Positions 52,417 through 63,060 are shown, counted from the stretch's first letter. The stretch is 64,000 nucleotides of DNA from Rebecca billardiae RCC1528 (GCA_965240325.2 OZ251226.1:992001-1056000); one strand, 5' to 3'. Program-made: numbers and translations. The notes: generated from the sequence alone by a model not told the origin.

Positions 52417-55400
52417 TCAGGCAGTGAGCGCGTCCTCGCCAGCGCGGTCCTCATCTGCCTCCTTCTCCTCCTCCGCTTCTACTAGCCGCCTGTAATGGCT
52501 CGCCATGAAGAGGTCCCAGTCCTTGGTGCCGCGCAGGTGCGTCGCCCGCCCCGCCGCCTTCTGGCACGAGAGCCCCTCCCAGGCCACCAGCTTGCGCAGG
52601 TTGATGGCGGCGTCGACGATGTTCATGCCGAGGCCGCAGCGCTGCAGCTCTGGCAGCGTGAAGCGGCCCTGCTCAGCAGGCATGACCATGTCGTGCATCT
52701 CGTTGAACAGGTCGTCGAACTCGATCGCCTCTTCGCCGAGCTCGCCCATCCTGCGCCGCGGCATGCCGCGAGACGCGGCGGGGCGTGCGCGTGCGGCTGA
52801 GCTCACACGCGACCAGCCAGCCGCGCTGCCTCGGCTGTGCGCGCGCGTGGCGCTCGCTCGCAGCCCGCGACCGTGGGTGGCGGCAGTGCGCACACCTGAC
52901 AAAGGTCTCGTCATAGAAGTAGCGCACGTCATCGCGCCCGATCACGCCGTCGCCATCGACGTCCAGCACGGTGAACCAGTACCGCATCGACGAGGGCGAC
53001 ATCTTGTCCTGCGCACGCGCGCGGGGGCGGCACAGCGGCAGAGTGGGCGGCGCGACACCCGAGTGAGAGGGCCTCACTGGCTCGCGTGCGCTGCGCGCTG
53101 CTGCTCCAGGCGCGGGTGCAGGGTGGATGAGGGGCGGGTGAGTCCGCGCGCACACCTCCTCGGCGAGCAGGAATCGCACAAAGTCCGCGTAGCCCATGGT
53201 GATCTCCCTCGGCTGCTGCACGTCCGCCGAGACGGTGTCGGGGCTGCGCGCGCTCGCCCTGTCCTGACACTGGCCGAGCACGCGCTGCACCGCGCGCTGC
53301 GAGAGCGCATAGTTGTTATACCGCATCAGGTCGGCGGCGGTGAGCTGCGAGTCCTCGTCCTCGTCGAGCTCCCAGAACAGGCACCACGCGACGTAGAAGT
53401 CGTTGTAGCTGAAGAAGTCCGGCGCGAGGTTGATGTCCTGCTCCTCCTGCAGAGCATACAGAACTTCGGTCAGCTCGGACGCTCGCCAGCGCGACCATGG
53501 GATCGAGCGCTTGCCCACGCCGCCGACGGCGAAGAGGATGCGCGTGGTGACCGTCTGGACGTACGCCTCGCGGAACTCGTCGTGGTCAAGCAGGAACTTG
53601 AGCCCGGGATGCAGCTGCAGCACGCCGCGCACCATGAGCTCGATCTCGCGCGCGCCGAGCTCGCACGGCAGGCCGCGCGGCGCGGCAAGCTTGTCTGACA
53701 ACGCGGCGCCGTCGACCGCCGCAGCGTCGGCGTTTGCGCTCCTGCTATCGGGTGCGCCGCCGTCCGGCCTGCGCGGGCGGGAGCCGACGAGCGCGCTAAA
53801 GACGCGGCGCTTGTCGTCGCCGATCGCCCTGAAGCCGCCGAGGTGCGCCTCGAGCTGCTCGAACGAGACGGTGGCCTTTGCAGCGCGCGGCGTGCCCGCG
53901 CGGGCGGCGCTCTCAGCCGCGGCCGCGTCGCCGACGATGCGCTCGAAGACCGCGTGCGCGACGTACTTGGGCCACTCGAGGACGTCGCTGCAGATGCGCA
54001 CGAACTCCCAGTAGCCCACGCTCGCGGTACTCGCCGCCGAGCCCGCGCCCTCCTCAGACATCATCGGTGGGCTCTCGCCGAGCACACCGCTCGCGCGCCG
54101 ACTTCGTGTTGCGCTGAACGCGCCGAGAACGCGCCTGCGCAGCACCACGTCCGGCTGGTCGCCGATCATCGAGGATCGGCGGCGCACTCTGACGCGCGCG
54201 AGCGCGGCGGAGGGCGCCTTGGGCGACGGCAGCTCGGCCGGCTGCGCCTCCGCGCCATCCATCGCCGCGCCCTCCGCGTCGGTCAGCGCAAAGTCCGGAG
54301 GCGAGATTCCGGCCGCGTCCGGCGCGCCGTCGGCCGCGAGGTCCAGCGCCTCGCTCAGCGTGAAGAGCTCGCCAGCGATGGAGGACTCGGCGGCAGACGG
54401 CACGGCGAGCGAGATCGACGAGGTGCTCGACGCGCGCGACACGTACGGCGTCGACTCCGGTGATCTCCCCGGCGAGCCCGCGCCGCTGCCGCTGTCCGAC
54501 ACGCGCGCGCCGCCCGCAGCGCCAGCGCCCGCCACGGCGGTGCGCTCGGCTGGCGTGAGCGGTGAGCGTGACAAGAAGCGGCGGCGGAGCTCGTGCGCCG
54601 AGGTGATGAGCTCCGCCTTCATCGCGGCGAGCCGCTCCCGCCCCTCCCCCTCCGCGCCCGGCCCGTCCGGCGGCGTCGGCGGCTCCTGCCGCGGCTCGAC
54701 GCCCTCGGGCAGAAACAGAATGCCTCCGTCCGCGGGGCTCCACATGGTGCGCCGGCTGCTCTTGCGGCGCGAGAAGCGGCGGGGCGAGGCGAGCGACGCC
54801 CCGCTCACGCTCCAGCGCTGCGGGTGGTTGCGCGGGGCGCGCGGCAGCTTCGGCTTCGCGAACGGCGAGAAGGACGCGTCCGCCGGCAGCCCCACCGCCA
54901 CGTTCTGCATCGCGAGCGTCGTGAACGCCGAGGTCGACTCGAGCGCAAAGAACTCGGTCAGCAGGTCGAGCAGCTTCGCCTCCGTCGCGGGCCCGTAGGT
55001 GGGCGCCCGGCGCCTAGGCGAGGACGGGCTCAACGAGTTCTCGCGCCGCAGGCCCGGCACGGGCGCGAGCGGCTCGCTGCCAACCACGTCGGCGACGCTC
55101 AGCGGCGCACCGGGCTGGGGCACACGCAGGGAGGGCCGGCGGAACGTGCAGCGCAGTGAGCCCCGCGCGCCGACGCCGAGCGTCACGTCCTGCTCGACCA
55201 CGTCGATGGGCTCGATGCGCACCGAGGCGACCGTCACCTCGCGCTCGCCACGCCTGCCGACCAAGCGCAGCACAGCGGCGTTGACGTCGAGCGGCACCGG
55301 CAAGCGCAGGCGTTGCGGGCTCTCCCACGAGATGCTTCTATCGCGCACGGGGGCATGCTCGGAGGTGACAGAGCGAGCACCGAGCCTGAGCTCGACCCAC

Positions 55401-55462
55401 GCCTCCGTCACACCGGCCGGCAAGCCCGACGCCGAGTTGAGGTCGACGACGATCTCGTGCAT
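52417..55462 (-). CDS. PPP2R3: PP2A regulatory subunit B''-type (PPP2R3 family), 3 exons
   Basis: Targets protein phosphatase 2A to substrates in a calcium-responsive way. Exons 55462-53156, 53008-52896 and 52750-52417 join to 917 residues. Residues 1-110 (MHEIVVDLNSASGLPAGVTE) look like a C2-type beta domain; a long Ser/Pro/Arg-rich segment follows. The B'' core begins around 580 and has the first EF-like unit DFFSYNDFYVAWCLFWELDE (~678-697), YADFVRFLLAEE, the canonical EF loop DVDGDGVIGRDD (785-796) and a C-terminal TLPELQRCGLG stretch. The intron-2 junction gives YFYDETFVRMGELGEEAIEF, aligning gap-free with family members. The introns are 147 and 145 bp. It is head-to-head with the homocysteine methyltransferase (129 bp). 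The C2 assignment is tentative. Confidence 0.88.
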
Positions 55463-55591
55463 GGCCCGTCGATCACGCCACTCACACCGTCGCCGCACCC
55501 ATCCTGCTCGCTTCCTTCCAGCTTGCGAAAACATTGAAGGTGGCCGCGCGCACCTCGGAATTTGAGCTCGTCGTCGTCACGCGTCGGCAAG

Positions 55592-56590
55592 ATGGCGGCC
55601 GAGCCAGGCACGGTGCGTATCTTGGACGGGGGCCTCTCCACGCAGCTCGAGCGGCACCACGGTGTCGACCTCTCAGCGAACCGCGAGATGTGGACGGCAG
55701 GGCTCCTTCTCACCCCGCGGGGCCGCGACGCGCTCGAGGCGGCCCACTGCGCTTTTGCGACCGCGGGCGCAGATCTGATACTGAGTGGGACCTACCAAGC
55801 GTCCCTCGCAAAGCTGCCGGCCGAGGCGCTGCGTGGCGGGGTGCGCGCTGCCGTGCGCGCGGCGAGGCGATCGACCGCGTTGCACGCCGGCCGTCGCCCT
55901 CCGGTCGAGGCCTGGATCTCCATGGGTCCGTACGGCGCGACTCTCGCCGATGGCTCAGAGTACAGTGGCAGCTACGAGGATTCGAGCGTGGGCGACGGCG
56001 GACTGCTCGGGTTCCACGAGCGTCGGCTGCATGCGCTGATCTCGAGCGCGTCGGAGGCCGATAACACGGCTGGCTACGGCGGGCTCGCCTTCGAGACGAT
56101 CCCCTCAGCTGGCGAGGCGCGAGCCATCGCTTCGCTGCTGTGCTCCGCTGCACACGGCGTGAGTCACACACCGAGCCTGCTCTCGCTGCAGTGCCGCGAC
56201 GGCGACCACCTCGCGGACGGTACGCCCGTGGGGCCGTTGGCTCGTGAGCTCTGCGACGTGCTCAGGGCGCGGGCGGCGCCGACGTACATCGGCGCGAACT
56301 GCATGGCGCCGACGATCGTCGACACCCTGCTGGAGCACCTGGTGCCAGCAGCGGCAGCCGGCGGCGGCGCGCTGCGCGGCATCTGCATTTACCCCAATGA
56401 CGGCGGGCACTGGGACGCCGAGGCCGGCGCGTGGGAAGGCGCACGCGGGCGTTCTTTCGCGCTCGACGGCTCGGCGGCGCGATGGCGCGCGCGTGTGTGC
56501 GATGCTGGGCTCGACTTCCTGATCGGCGGCTGCTGTGCCACAGACGAGTCGCTTGTTCGCGAGCTGCGTGGGACCCTGCTCACCTGCTGA
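55592..56590 (+). CDS. homocysteine S-methyltransferase
   Basis: Transfers a methyl group to homocysteine to make methionine, using S-methylmethionine or S-adenosylmethionine. The start is ATG 55592; the frame further upstream begins only with TTG. It is a single-exon 332-residue protein of usual length. The barrel starts with ILDGGLSTQLERHHG (10-24) and has AGADLILSGTYQAS. The zinc site is complete: Cys237 in GANCMAP and Cys314-Cys315 in GGCC, as the family requires. No targeting peptide is obvious, so it is probably cytosolic. It is divergent from the PP2A B'' gene. Confidence 0.9.
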   Translation: MAAEPGTVRILDGGLSTQLERHHGVDLSANREMWTAGLLLTPRGRDALEAAHCAFATAGADLILSGTYQASLAKLPAEALRGGVRAAVRAARRSTALHAGRRPPVEAWISMGPYGATLADGSEYSGSYEDSSVGDGGLLGFHERRLHALISSASEADNTAGYGGLAFETIPSAGEARAIASLLCSAAHGVSHTPSLLSLQCRDGDHLADGTPVGPLARELCDVLRARAAPTYIGANCMAPTIVDTLLEHLVPAAAAGGGALRGICIYPNDGGHWDAEAGAWEGARGRSFALDGSAARWRARVCDAGLDFLIGGCCATDESLVRELRGTLLTC

Positions 56591-58070
56591 CGGGCTGATG
56601 CCTGAGGCGGAGCTCACTGTCGCTGAGTCTCGTGCAGTATATAGCATTCAGCAATGTATTATGAAGTGTGCTGCTGCTGATATATGTCTGATGATGATAT
56701 CCGCCGGGCGCCAGTCGTCGTCGTCATCGCTAAGAGGCAGAGCAGTGAACACTCATCGGCGGTCAAACACTGATCGATATATATATGCTCTGCTCTCTGA
56801 GTCGGCTACTTACTGTATCTGTTGGCGACGGCGCTGAGAGGTCAGAGGGTGCTCATCCGCGGAATCATCAGCCGACTACCGTTCAGCAGCCGTTATTGAT
56901 GCTGTTATAGTTCAGCGGCAACGGAAGTCGTCTCATTAGCTTCGACGAAGCAATAACCGTCGTCGTAGTTCTATTTATTTCGTACTACTCGTAAGCTATG
57001 CCTAGTGCCGAGACCTGTGACCAGTCCTGAGTCGTAGCTTAGTTATAACTAACTAGTGTGAGTGACCTGAGTCCGATTGTCGTCCGCCGTACACGTGTAC
57101 TGCAGACTTAGTGGCGGGATAAGAGCTCCGACCGTTACACTCCCAAGTGACACAATCTCCCGAAATCTCGAAATATGAACGATCTCCTCGGTTTATAACT
57201 ACTGTTTGAGTCCGATTAAGTTCGTTATTTCGGCCGGCTAAATTCCAGGGTGTAGAATCCGCCTGTGCCAATTTCAGACTGCCAAAACGTGATCTAGGCG
57301 GTGCCATTGTGGCGCAAATAGCGAGATCACCTTGGAGATCGTGTATCTCCCCTACTAATGTTGCCGAGATCGCGTCAAGATTGAGGTCGTATATCTCCAG
57401 TATGAGTGACATTTTTCGCAAAACTTGTCAGCGTGACCCCAGGCCATTTCGGGCGAATATTGATGATCCCGAAGTTTGAGAGCCTCATCTCAAGACGACA
57501 GAAAGTAGTTGGATTTTGGGCCATCACACACCGCCCCACACTCCACGATACAGTGGGCGGCTCTTAGACCCCTCTAGGCTCTACGTAGTACTGCTGCTGA
57601 CTGGTAACACTACTAGTCGTGACGCGTCCGACTCGCCGTCGGGCGCGTCGCGGATCAGTTGAGATGGCAGATATCATCATCATCATGCATCATATATATA
57701 CGCCTCACGAGGCATGTAGTAGTCATACGACGCGACGAATCGCGAGTAGCACTGACGGAGCAGCAGTCGTCGTCTCATCGCCGCAGCGCCGATGACTCGG
57801 AGTCGGATGAGCGTGCGGACTCCCAGTCCCACTCCCAGGCCCAGGGCACGCGATCGATGTCCGACACGCCAACACGGCCCGACGTTACGTACGCTTGATG
57901 CTGCATCCTCGCTCGCGCTCCGCGAGCCCCGGCGTTATCAGTCATCAAAGATGACGATAATATATTGACCGGATGCGCTGAGACTGCGCTGCTGATGGTT
58001 CTCTGCCAACGATGATGCTGCCGCCGGCCCACCGAGTGCAGCAGCCAACATGCCAGACGAGCCAGCGCAG
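56591..58070. other. AT-richer intergenic gap
   Basis: About 1.5 kb between convergent stops, one of the lowest-GC parts of the window. It contains several ATATAT tracts and a weak 120-codon minus-strand frame (ATG 57412 to stop 57053) that matches no family. Within 57320-57400 the phrase GAGATCG(T/C)GT recurs with GTATATCTCC-like inverted partners, suggesting a decayed repeat. No RNA gene is recognised. Confidence 0.5.
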
Positions 58071-60212
58071 CTAGCGATTCCAACCGCCTCCGCCGCGCCC
58101 GCCACCGCGCCCGCCGCCGCGTCCGCCGCCGCGCCCACCGCCCGGCGAGAAGCCACGCCCACCGCCGCGCCCACCGCCGCGGCCCGGGCTGCCGCCTCCG
58201 CGGCCGCCGTAGCCGCCGCCGCCGCCGTAGCCGCCGCCGCCGCCGTAGCCGCCACCGCCGCCGCGGCCGCCGCCTCGGCCGCCGCCGCCGCCGCCGCCGC
58301 CAAAGTCCTTCTCCTTGAGCGCGGGCAGCTTGTCGTCGCACTCGAAGAGCCAGTCCGCCTTGGCCAGCGTCGGCTTGAGCATGCCGAGCATGTCCTCCTT
58401 GACGTCAAAGACGGCGCCGCGGCCGTCGGCCGTGAGCTGGAGGCCTCGCACGTTCTCCGTGCCCTCGCACGAGCCCTCGGGCAGCACGCGGCGCAGCGCG
58501 CCCCAGACGTAGCCCGTGCTGGGCACCTCCTTGTTCATGCGCGCGAGCAGCGTGACGTACCCGTCGCTGTTCGAGAGCAGCGAGCGCTGCGGCGGCGGCT
58601 CCGTCGTGCCCGTCGCGACGGCGAGCGCAGCCGCGAGCGCCGCGCTCGCGTCGCCGCCCTTGGCCTCGAGCAGCCGGGCGGCGGCGTCGCCGAAGTAGCC
58701 GAGGACGTCGTCGGCGACGGCGGTCGCGTCGGTGACGGCGGTGTCCGCGGCGGTCCTGAGCAGCGTCTTCGGGTTCGGCGCGCCGAGCCACTCGAACTCG
58801 TTCTTCGTCGCGCGCTCGATCGCCTGCAGCGTCGGCCGGTCGCGAGGGCCGAAAAGAGTCACGCACACGCCCTTGCGGCCGGCGCGGCCGGTGCGGCCCG
58901 AGCGGTGGACGTACGTCTCGACCTCGGGCTTGCCGGACATCTTGCGCACGGGCGGCTTGTTCTGCACGACGAGGTCGATCTTCACGTCCAGACCGCGCGC
59001 CGCCACGTCCGTCGCGATCAGCACGCGCACCCTGCCGTCGCGGAACGCCGCCATCGTCTTCTCGCGCGTCGCCTGCGGAATGTCCCCGTGCAGCGGCTTG
59101 GCTTCGAACTTGAGCGCGTCCGCGGTGAGCAGGTCGTCGCACTCGGCCTTGGTCTCGCAGAAGACGATGGCGCGCGAGGAGTGCCCGGCGTACATCGTGA
59201 TCACGTCGTTGATCGTGCTCGCACGCGACGACCAGTGCGACGGGATCGCAATGTGCCGCACATCCGTCGACGCCTTCACGTCCTTGTCGCCGACGAGGTC
59301 GACAATCTTCGGGTCGGGCCGCATGTACTTGGGCGCGACCTCGCGCACCCACGCGGGCATGGTGGCGGAGAACAGGCATGTCTGGCGCTCCGCGTGCGTG
59401 CACTCGCCCAGGATCGCCGTCATGTCGTCCGCGAACCCCATGTCGAGCATCTGGTCGGCCTCGTCGAGCGTCGCAAAGCGCACGGCCGTCAGGCCGAGCG
59501 TGCCGCGCTCCGAATGGTCCTTGATGCGCCCGGGCGTGCCGACGAGCACGTCGATGCCGGCGCGCAGCGCGGAGACCTGCGGGCCCATCGGCGCGCCGCC
59601 GTACACGCACAGCACGACCAGGCTCGGCGCCACCTGCTCCACCTCGCGCCCGACCTGCTGCGCGAGCTCGCGCGTCGGAGCCATCACGAGAGCAAGCGGC
59701 ATGCGCGCGCGCCCGCGTGCGCCGGGCTCGGCCTTCTTGATGGCGAGCAGGCGCTCGACCATGGGCAGCGCAAACGCGAGCGTCTTCCCCATCCCCGTGC
59801 GCGCGCGGCCGATCAGGTCGCGCCCGTCGAAGATCATGTCGAAGGTCGCCGCCTGGATCGGGAACAGCGCCTCGACCTGCCGCGCGTGCAGCGCAGCGAC
59901 CGTCTCTGCGCTGAGCCTGAAGTTGGAGAGGGCGAGGGTCGGGTCGCCGCGCGCATCGTCGGCAAGGTCACCGCGCAGCTCCGCGTCCTTGTCCTTGGAA
60001 GCACGCCGCGTGAGCATGCGCGAGCCGGCACCCGCGTGCGCGTCGTCGCCCGCAGCGGCCGCGGCTGTCCCGTCGGCACCCTTGACCTTCTTGGCGGCCG
60101 GAGCGTCAGTGCCGTCATCGCTCTTGCGCTTCTTCTTCTTCTCGACCGCGTCGCCCTTCCCCGCCTTCTTCTCCGCCTTCCTCTTCGCCTTGGCCTCCTC
60201 GTCCGTCGTCAT
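58071..60212 (-). CDS. DDX21: DDX21/DDX50-like nucleolar DEAD-box RNA helicase
   Basis: ATP-dependent RNA helicase of the nucleolar DDX21/Gu group, acting in rRNA transcription and processing. The start is ATG 60212 (MTTDEEAKAK); the open frame beyond begins with GTG. The 713 residues comprise a Lys-rich N-terminus (EKKKKRKS), Q motif FPIQ (~118), Walker A ARTGMGKT (~133-140), PTRELA, DEAD (~249-252), SAT (~281), TDVAARGLD, and HRSGRTGRAG (~435-444). A GUCT-like domain (~555-605, GYVWGALRRVLPE) and a 75-residue Gly/Arg tail with GGYGGGGG repeats follow, the combination that marks DDX21/DDX50. All helicase motifs are intact. It is head-to-head with the next gene, 232 bp apart. Confidence 0.92.
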   Translation of the reverse strand: MTTDEEAKAKRKAEKKAGKGDAVEKKKKRKSDDGTDAPAAKKVKGADGTAAAAAGDDAHAGAGSRMLTRRASKDKDAELRGDLADDARGDPTLALSNFRLSAETVAALHARQVEALFPIQAATFDMIFDGRDLIGRARTGMGKTLAFALPMVERLLAIKKAEPGARGRARMPLALVMAPTRELAQQVGREVEQVAPSLVVLCVYGGAPMGPQVSALRAGIDVLVGTPGRIKDHSERGTLGLTAVRFATLDEADQMLDMGFADDMTAILGECTHAERQTCLFSATMPAWVREVAPKYMRPDPKIVDLVGDKDVKASTDVRHIAIPSHWSSRASTINDVITMYAGHSSRAIVFCETKAECDDLLTADALKFEAKPLHGDIPQATREKTMAAFRDGRVRVLIATDVAARGLDVKIDLVVQNKPPVRKMSGKPEVETYVHRSGRTGRAGRKGVCVTLFGPRDRPTLQAIERATKNEFEWLGAPNPKTLLRTAADTAVTDATAVADDVLGYFGDAAARLLEAKGGDASAALAAALAVATGTTEPPPQRSLLSNSDGYVTLLARMNKEVPSTGYVWGALRRVLPEGSCEGTENVRGLQLTADGRGAVFDVKEDMLGMLKPTLAKADWLFECDDKLPALKEKDFGGGGGGGGRGGGRGGGGGYGGGGGYGGGGGYGGRGGGSPGRGGGRGGGRGFSPGGGRGGGRGGGRGGGRGGGGWNR

Positions 60213-60444
60213 CGCAGCGGAGCGGCGACGAGGCGGAGACGTCGCCGGGCGGCCCTGGGCACAAGCCTGCCTTCTCAGCACTGGATTCCAGGAGGTCCGG
60301 GAGAGCCAAGCAGGCTGCCCGGACTGCTCACGACCCCCGACGGCGAGGGCCGAGGCAAGCCGCGTCGGGCGACTGCTGAACTCGGAAGTCGGAACAGCTT
60401 TTCGACTGCCAGCACGACCCCGACGGGCTCGTCGGAGGCAGGCA

Positions 60445-61572
60445 ATGGCCGAGCGCGGCGCCTCACGCGCCGCTCGCCGGGGCGACGGAGACGAGCCCTA
60501 CGCACTCTCCGGACGCCTTTCGCGCACCCACCTCGACGACGACGTCGAGAGCATCCGTCGCGCATCGAGTGGGCACATGTATGAGATGCCAGACCAGCCG
60601 GGCGGGCGCGGGCTGAGCTCCTATGAGCGCGGCGGTGCCGGTGCCGGGAGTGCGCCTTCGACCCCTGTCGGTCGCTGGGCTGCCGCCACCGCGAGCGTCC
60701 GGCGTGGCGAGTACAGCGATGAGCGCGACGACCGGGCTGGCGCGCGCGACGAATACGACGATGATGACGCGCCGAATGATGATGATGACTACGGCTACGA
60801 CGAGCGGTACGACGAGCGCGCCGTCAGGGGTGGGTCCGGCTACGCAGCTGCCCAGCGCGGCGCTTCGAGCCGTGACGATCGCCGCGCGCCCGGCCAGGCG
60901 CCCAGCCTTGGCGTTGTCCAGCCGCCGAGCACGCGCAACTCATGGGCGGCGCGCGCAGACGCTTACTACGGGCTTGGCGTCGATCTCGACGCCAGTGGCG
61001 AGTACGCGGAGGATATCCCGGCCACGGCGCGCTCGGATCGATCGCAGGGCCGCCTCCCCGCGCCAGCAGCTCGGCCTGGCAGCGCCGGCACGCGCACACG
61101 CACGCCTGAGCCACTGGCGCGACAGCCGGCGGCGGCAGCGGCAAAATCGGCCGCTGAGGCGCGGCGGGGCCGCCTGTCGTACGAGGCTGGTGGCGGCGGC
61201 CAGACGGGCGTGCCGCGCGCGTCAGCATACGACGACGGGGCTCCCGCCGACGGCCAATGGGCTCCCCCGTATGGCGGCGCGCACGGGCAAGACGGCCCCG
61301 CAGGTGCCAGCCGCGCAGCGAGGCACAGGACAGGCGAGCGCGATGCCGTGCGACCGCGCCCTCGCGGGGACGCGTACGCTGCGGACCCGGCGCCGTACGC
61401 CTCGGCGCCGCCCGTCCCCTTCCCGAACAAGCGCGACCTGTACGAGTACATCCGCGAGCTCGCGACGGCACAGGCGGCCGTGCGCGAGGACAGCGATCCG
61501 GGCGGGCTCGCTCGATTGCGCGAGCTCCCCAAGCCTGGCCGCGCCGCTCTGGGCCTGGGGCGCGCGGCTTGA
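60445..61572 (+). CDS. hypothetical disordered protein (375 aa)
   Basis: Start at ATG 60445; the much longer frame running left is antisense to the helicase and is rejected. The product is largely disordered, rich in Arg, Asp, Ala and Gly, with an acidic DDDDAPNDDDDYGYDERYDE patch near residue 115. The final ~50 residues look more ordered and include FPNKRDLYEYIRELATAQAA, a possible amphipathic helix. No family is recognised. Shared promoter space with the DDX21-like gene makes a role in RNA metabolism conceivable but not supported by sequence. Confidence 0.65.
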   Translation: MAERGASRAARRGDGDEPYALSGRLSRTHLDDDVESIRRASSGHMYEMPDQPGGRGLSSYERGGAGAGSAPSTPVGRWAAATASVRRGEYSDERDDRAGARDEYDDDDAPNDDDDYGYDERYDERAVRGGSGYAAAQRGASSRDDRRAPGQAPSLGVVQPPSTRNSWAARADAYYGLGVDLDASGEYAEDIPATARSDRSQGRLPAPAARPGSAGTRTRTPEPLARQPAAAAAKSAAEARRGRLSYEAGGGGQTGVPRASAYDDGAPADGQWAPPYGGAHGQDGPAGASRAARHRTGERDAVRPRPRGDAYAADPAPYASAPPVPFPNKRDLYEYIRELATAQAAVREDSDPGGLARLRELPKPGRAALGLGRAA

Positions 61573-62001
61573 CCTGGACAGACCGCACTGCGCGGTGCGC
61601 AAGTGTCGGCTTGTTGGAACTTGTAGTCTCAAAGTCGTTTCTTTGTTCAGTCATCAGTCAGATTCGGAGGCACGAGCATATGTGTACAGCTCAGGGCTCA
61701 GGCAGCTGGCAGCCTCCAACTGACTCTCTGTCTCTGACTCTCTGATGCAGATTGCAGCGATGCACGACGAACTGGTGACGCGAAGATTTCAGAAATCAGA
61801 ATTCAGCAGATGAATCCTTGCGCGGCTCGAATGGATTCTGAGTTTGGTTGCACGAATGCAAGCCACACGACCGCGGTTTGGGGCACGCCCAGTGCTGGCC
61901 GCAAACTGAAAACGGACTGGCCGGCGGCCGCCGCCGGCATCTCTTGGCCGTCCAGCCAGTCCCCACCCGTCGCACGCTCCCCGACGCCTGCTGCCTGCAC
62001 C
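61573..62001. other. intergenic gap
   Basis: About 430 bp between two plus-strand genes, including TCTCTGTCTCTGACTCTCTGA near 61725. An in-frame ATG at 61810 could extend the next gene by 64 codons, but that stretch has no signal-peptide character. Nothing else is seen. Confidence 0.5.
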
Positions 62002-62421
62002 ATGGCCCGCGGTGTTCTCGCCGCTATCTGCTGCCTTGCTGCCGTGCTTGAAGCGGCCAGCTTTGTGCCAACCTCGCGCCACGTGCCGCTCACCAACAGG
62101 TTGACCTCGTCGAAGCGTTCACCAAGGATGCGCACGTGGGAAGACGACGAGGATGACATCTCCAGCAACATGCCGCTCGACGGCCCACTCGCGGAGCTAG
62201 ACGGCACGGACACATACAGTCGTACGGGCGTCGAGAAGGACGTGCACGCAAAAGAGACCAGCTCGATGCGCTCCATCGCAAAAAGTATCAGCTCAGCGTG
62301 GACGAACATTCTGATCGTCCTTCCTGTTCTCCTTCTCTTCGACGAGAAGTTCCACTTCTTGCCGCGCGACTTCCTTTCGAGCGGCGCAGGCGTAGCCAAC
62401 CCTCATGATTTCTTTCTTTGA
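62002..62421 (+). CDS. small putative plastid-targeted membrane protein (139 aa)
   Basis: The start at ATG 62002 places a signal peptide first: MARGVLAAICCLAAVLEAAS, followed by FVPTSRHVPLTNR. A hydrophobic core ending just before Phe and a basic Ser/Thr-rich stretch is the bipartite signal that sends proteins into secondary (red-derived) plastids. An acidic linker (EDDEDD) and a C-terminal hydrophobic segment (NILIVLPVLLLF) follow, so the mature protein of about 118 residues is probably a single-span membrane protein. No known photosystem subunit is matched. The longer start at 61810 would bury the signal and is less likely. Function unknown. Confidence 0.6.
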   Translation: MARGVLAAICCLAAVLEAASFVPTSRHVPLTNRLTSSKRSPRMRTWEDDEDDISSNMPLDGPLAELDGTDTYSRTGVEKDVHAKETSSMRSIAKSISSAWTNILIVLPVLLLFDEKFHFLPRDFLSSGAGVANPHDFFL

Positions 62422-63060
62422 CGGCAACTCGAGATCACAATCATTCTCGTGAGCGCGAGCATGGCTCTGACGATCGCATGGGCCGAGCATCGCGGTATCC
62501 TACTCTAGTGTCGACACTCATTCCGCCGACTCAGCTAACTTCTGTAAAACGACCGGGCTGTTAGCGGTGACATTAGATTCGTTTGGACCTGGCTGACAGC
62601 CTGGGCCGTCGGCGGACTACCGATTCGGCTCAGATACAGTAAGTTCATCTCAGTATTATAAATGACAGTGGGACCGACTAGCAGGGCGTCATTACATGTC
62701 CGCGATCAGCTTATATATAATAATTCTGAACTCCAGGCCCGTACTAATTCTATGATTTAAAGACACAGGCACGAGGGCGCAGCTCTCCTGATTCGTCTGT
62801 CGAAGTACTGATTGGAGACAGAGGGTGTGAGCGCGTTGGCCGCGGGTGAGGACCTAGTCGTCGCCGATGCCGGATCACACGGAGGCAGTAGGTGCCCAGG
62901 GATGCCACTGAAGTATTTGCAGTCGTCGCCAGCCCTTGGTCATCATGTACTTGTACGCGTCGACGTTCCGAGGCCGTGTTCGAGTTGCGGATGCAGTGGT
63001 GCAGATAGTGGATGGGGTCGCCCTGGCCGGTGTGCGCGGCCTTGGTCTTGCCGAGTTGCG

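Noticed and set aside
57053-57412. 120-codon minus-strand frame in the 57-kb gap
   Set aside because: It is ATG-initiated, but matches no family and overlaps short inverted phrases. Not strong enough to list as a gene.
58732-60444. Long plus-strand extension upstream of the disordered orphan
   Set aside because: Entirely antisense to the DDX21-like helicase, whose motifs are intact. The orphan is started at ATG 60445.
62740-62770. CTATGATTTAA similar to the terminal repeat of the putative element
   Set aside because: Only about 11 bases match and the rest diverges, so it is not a further terminal copy.
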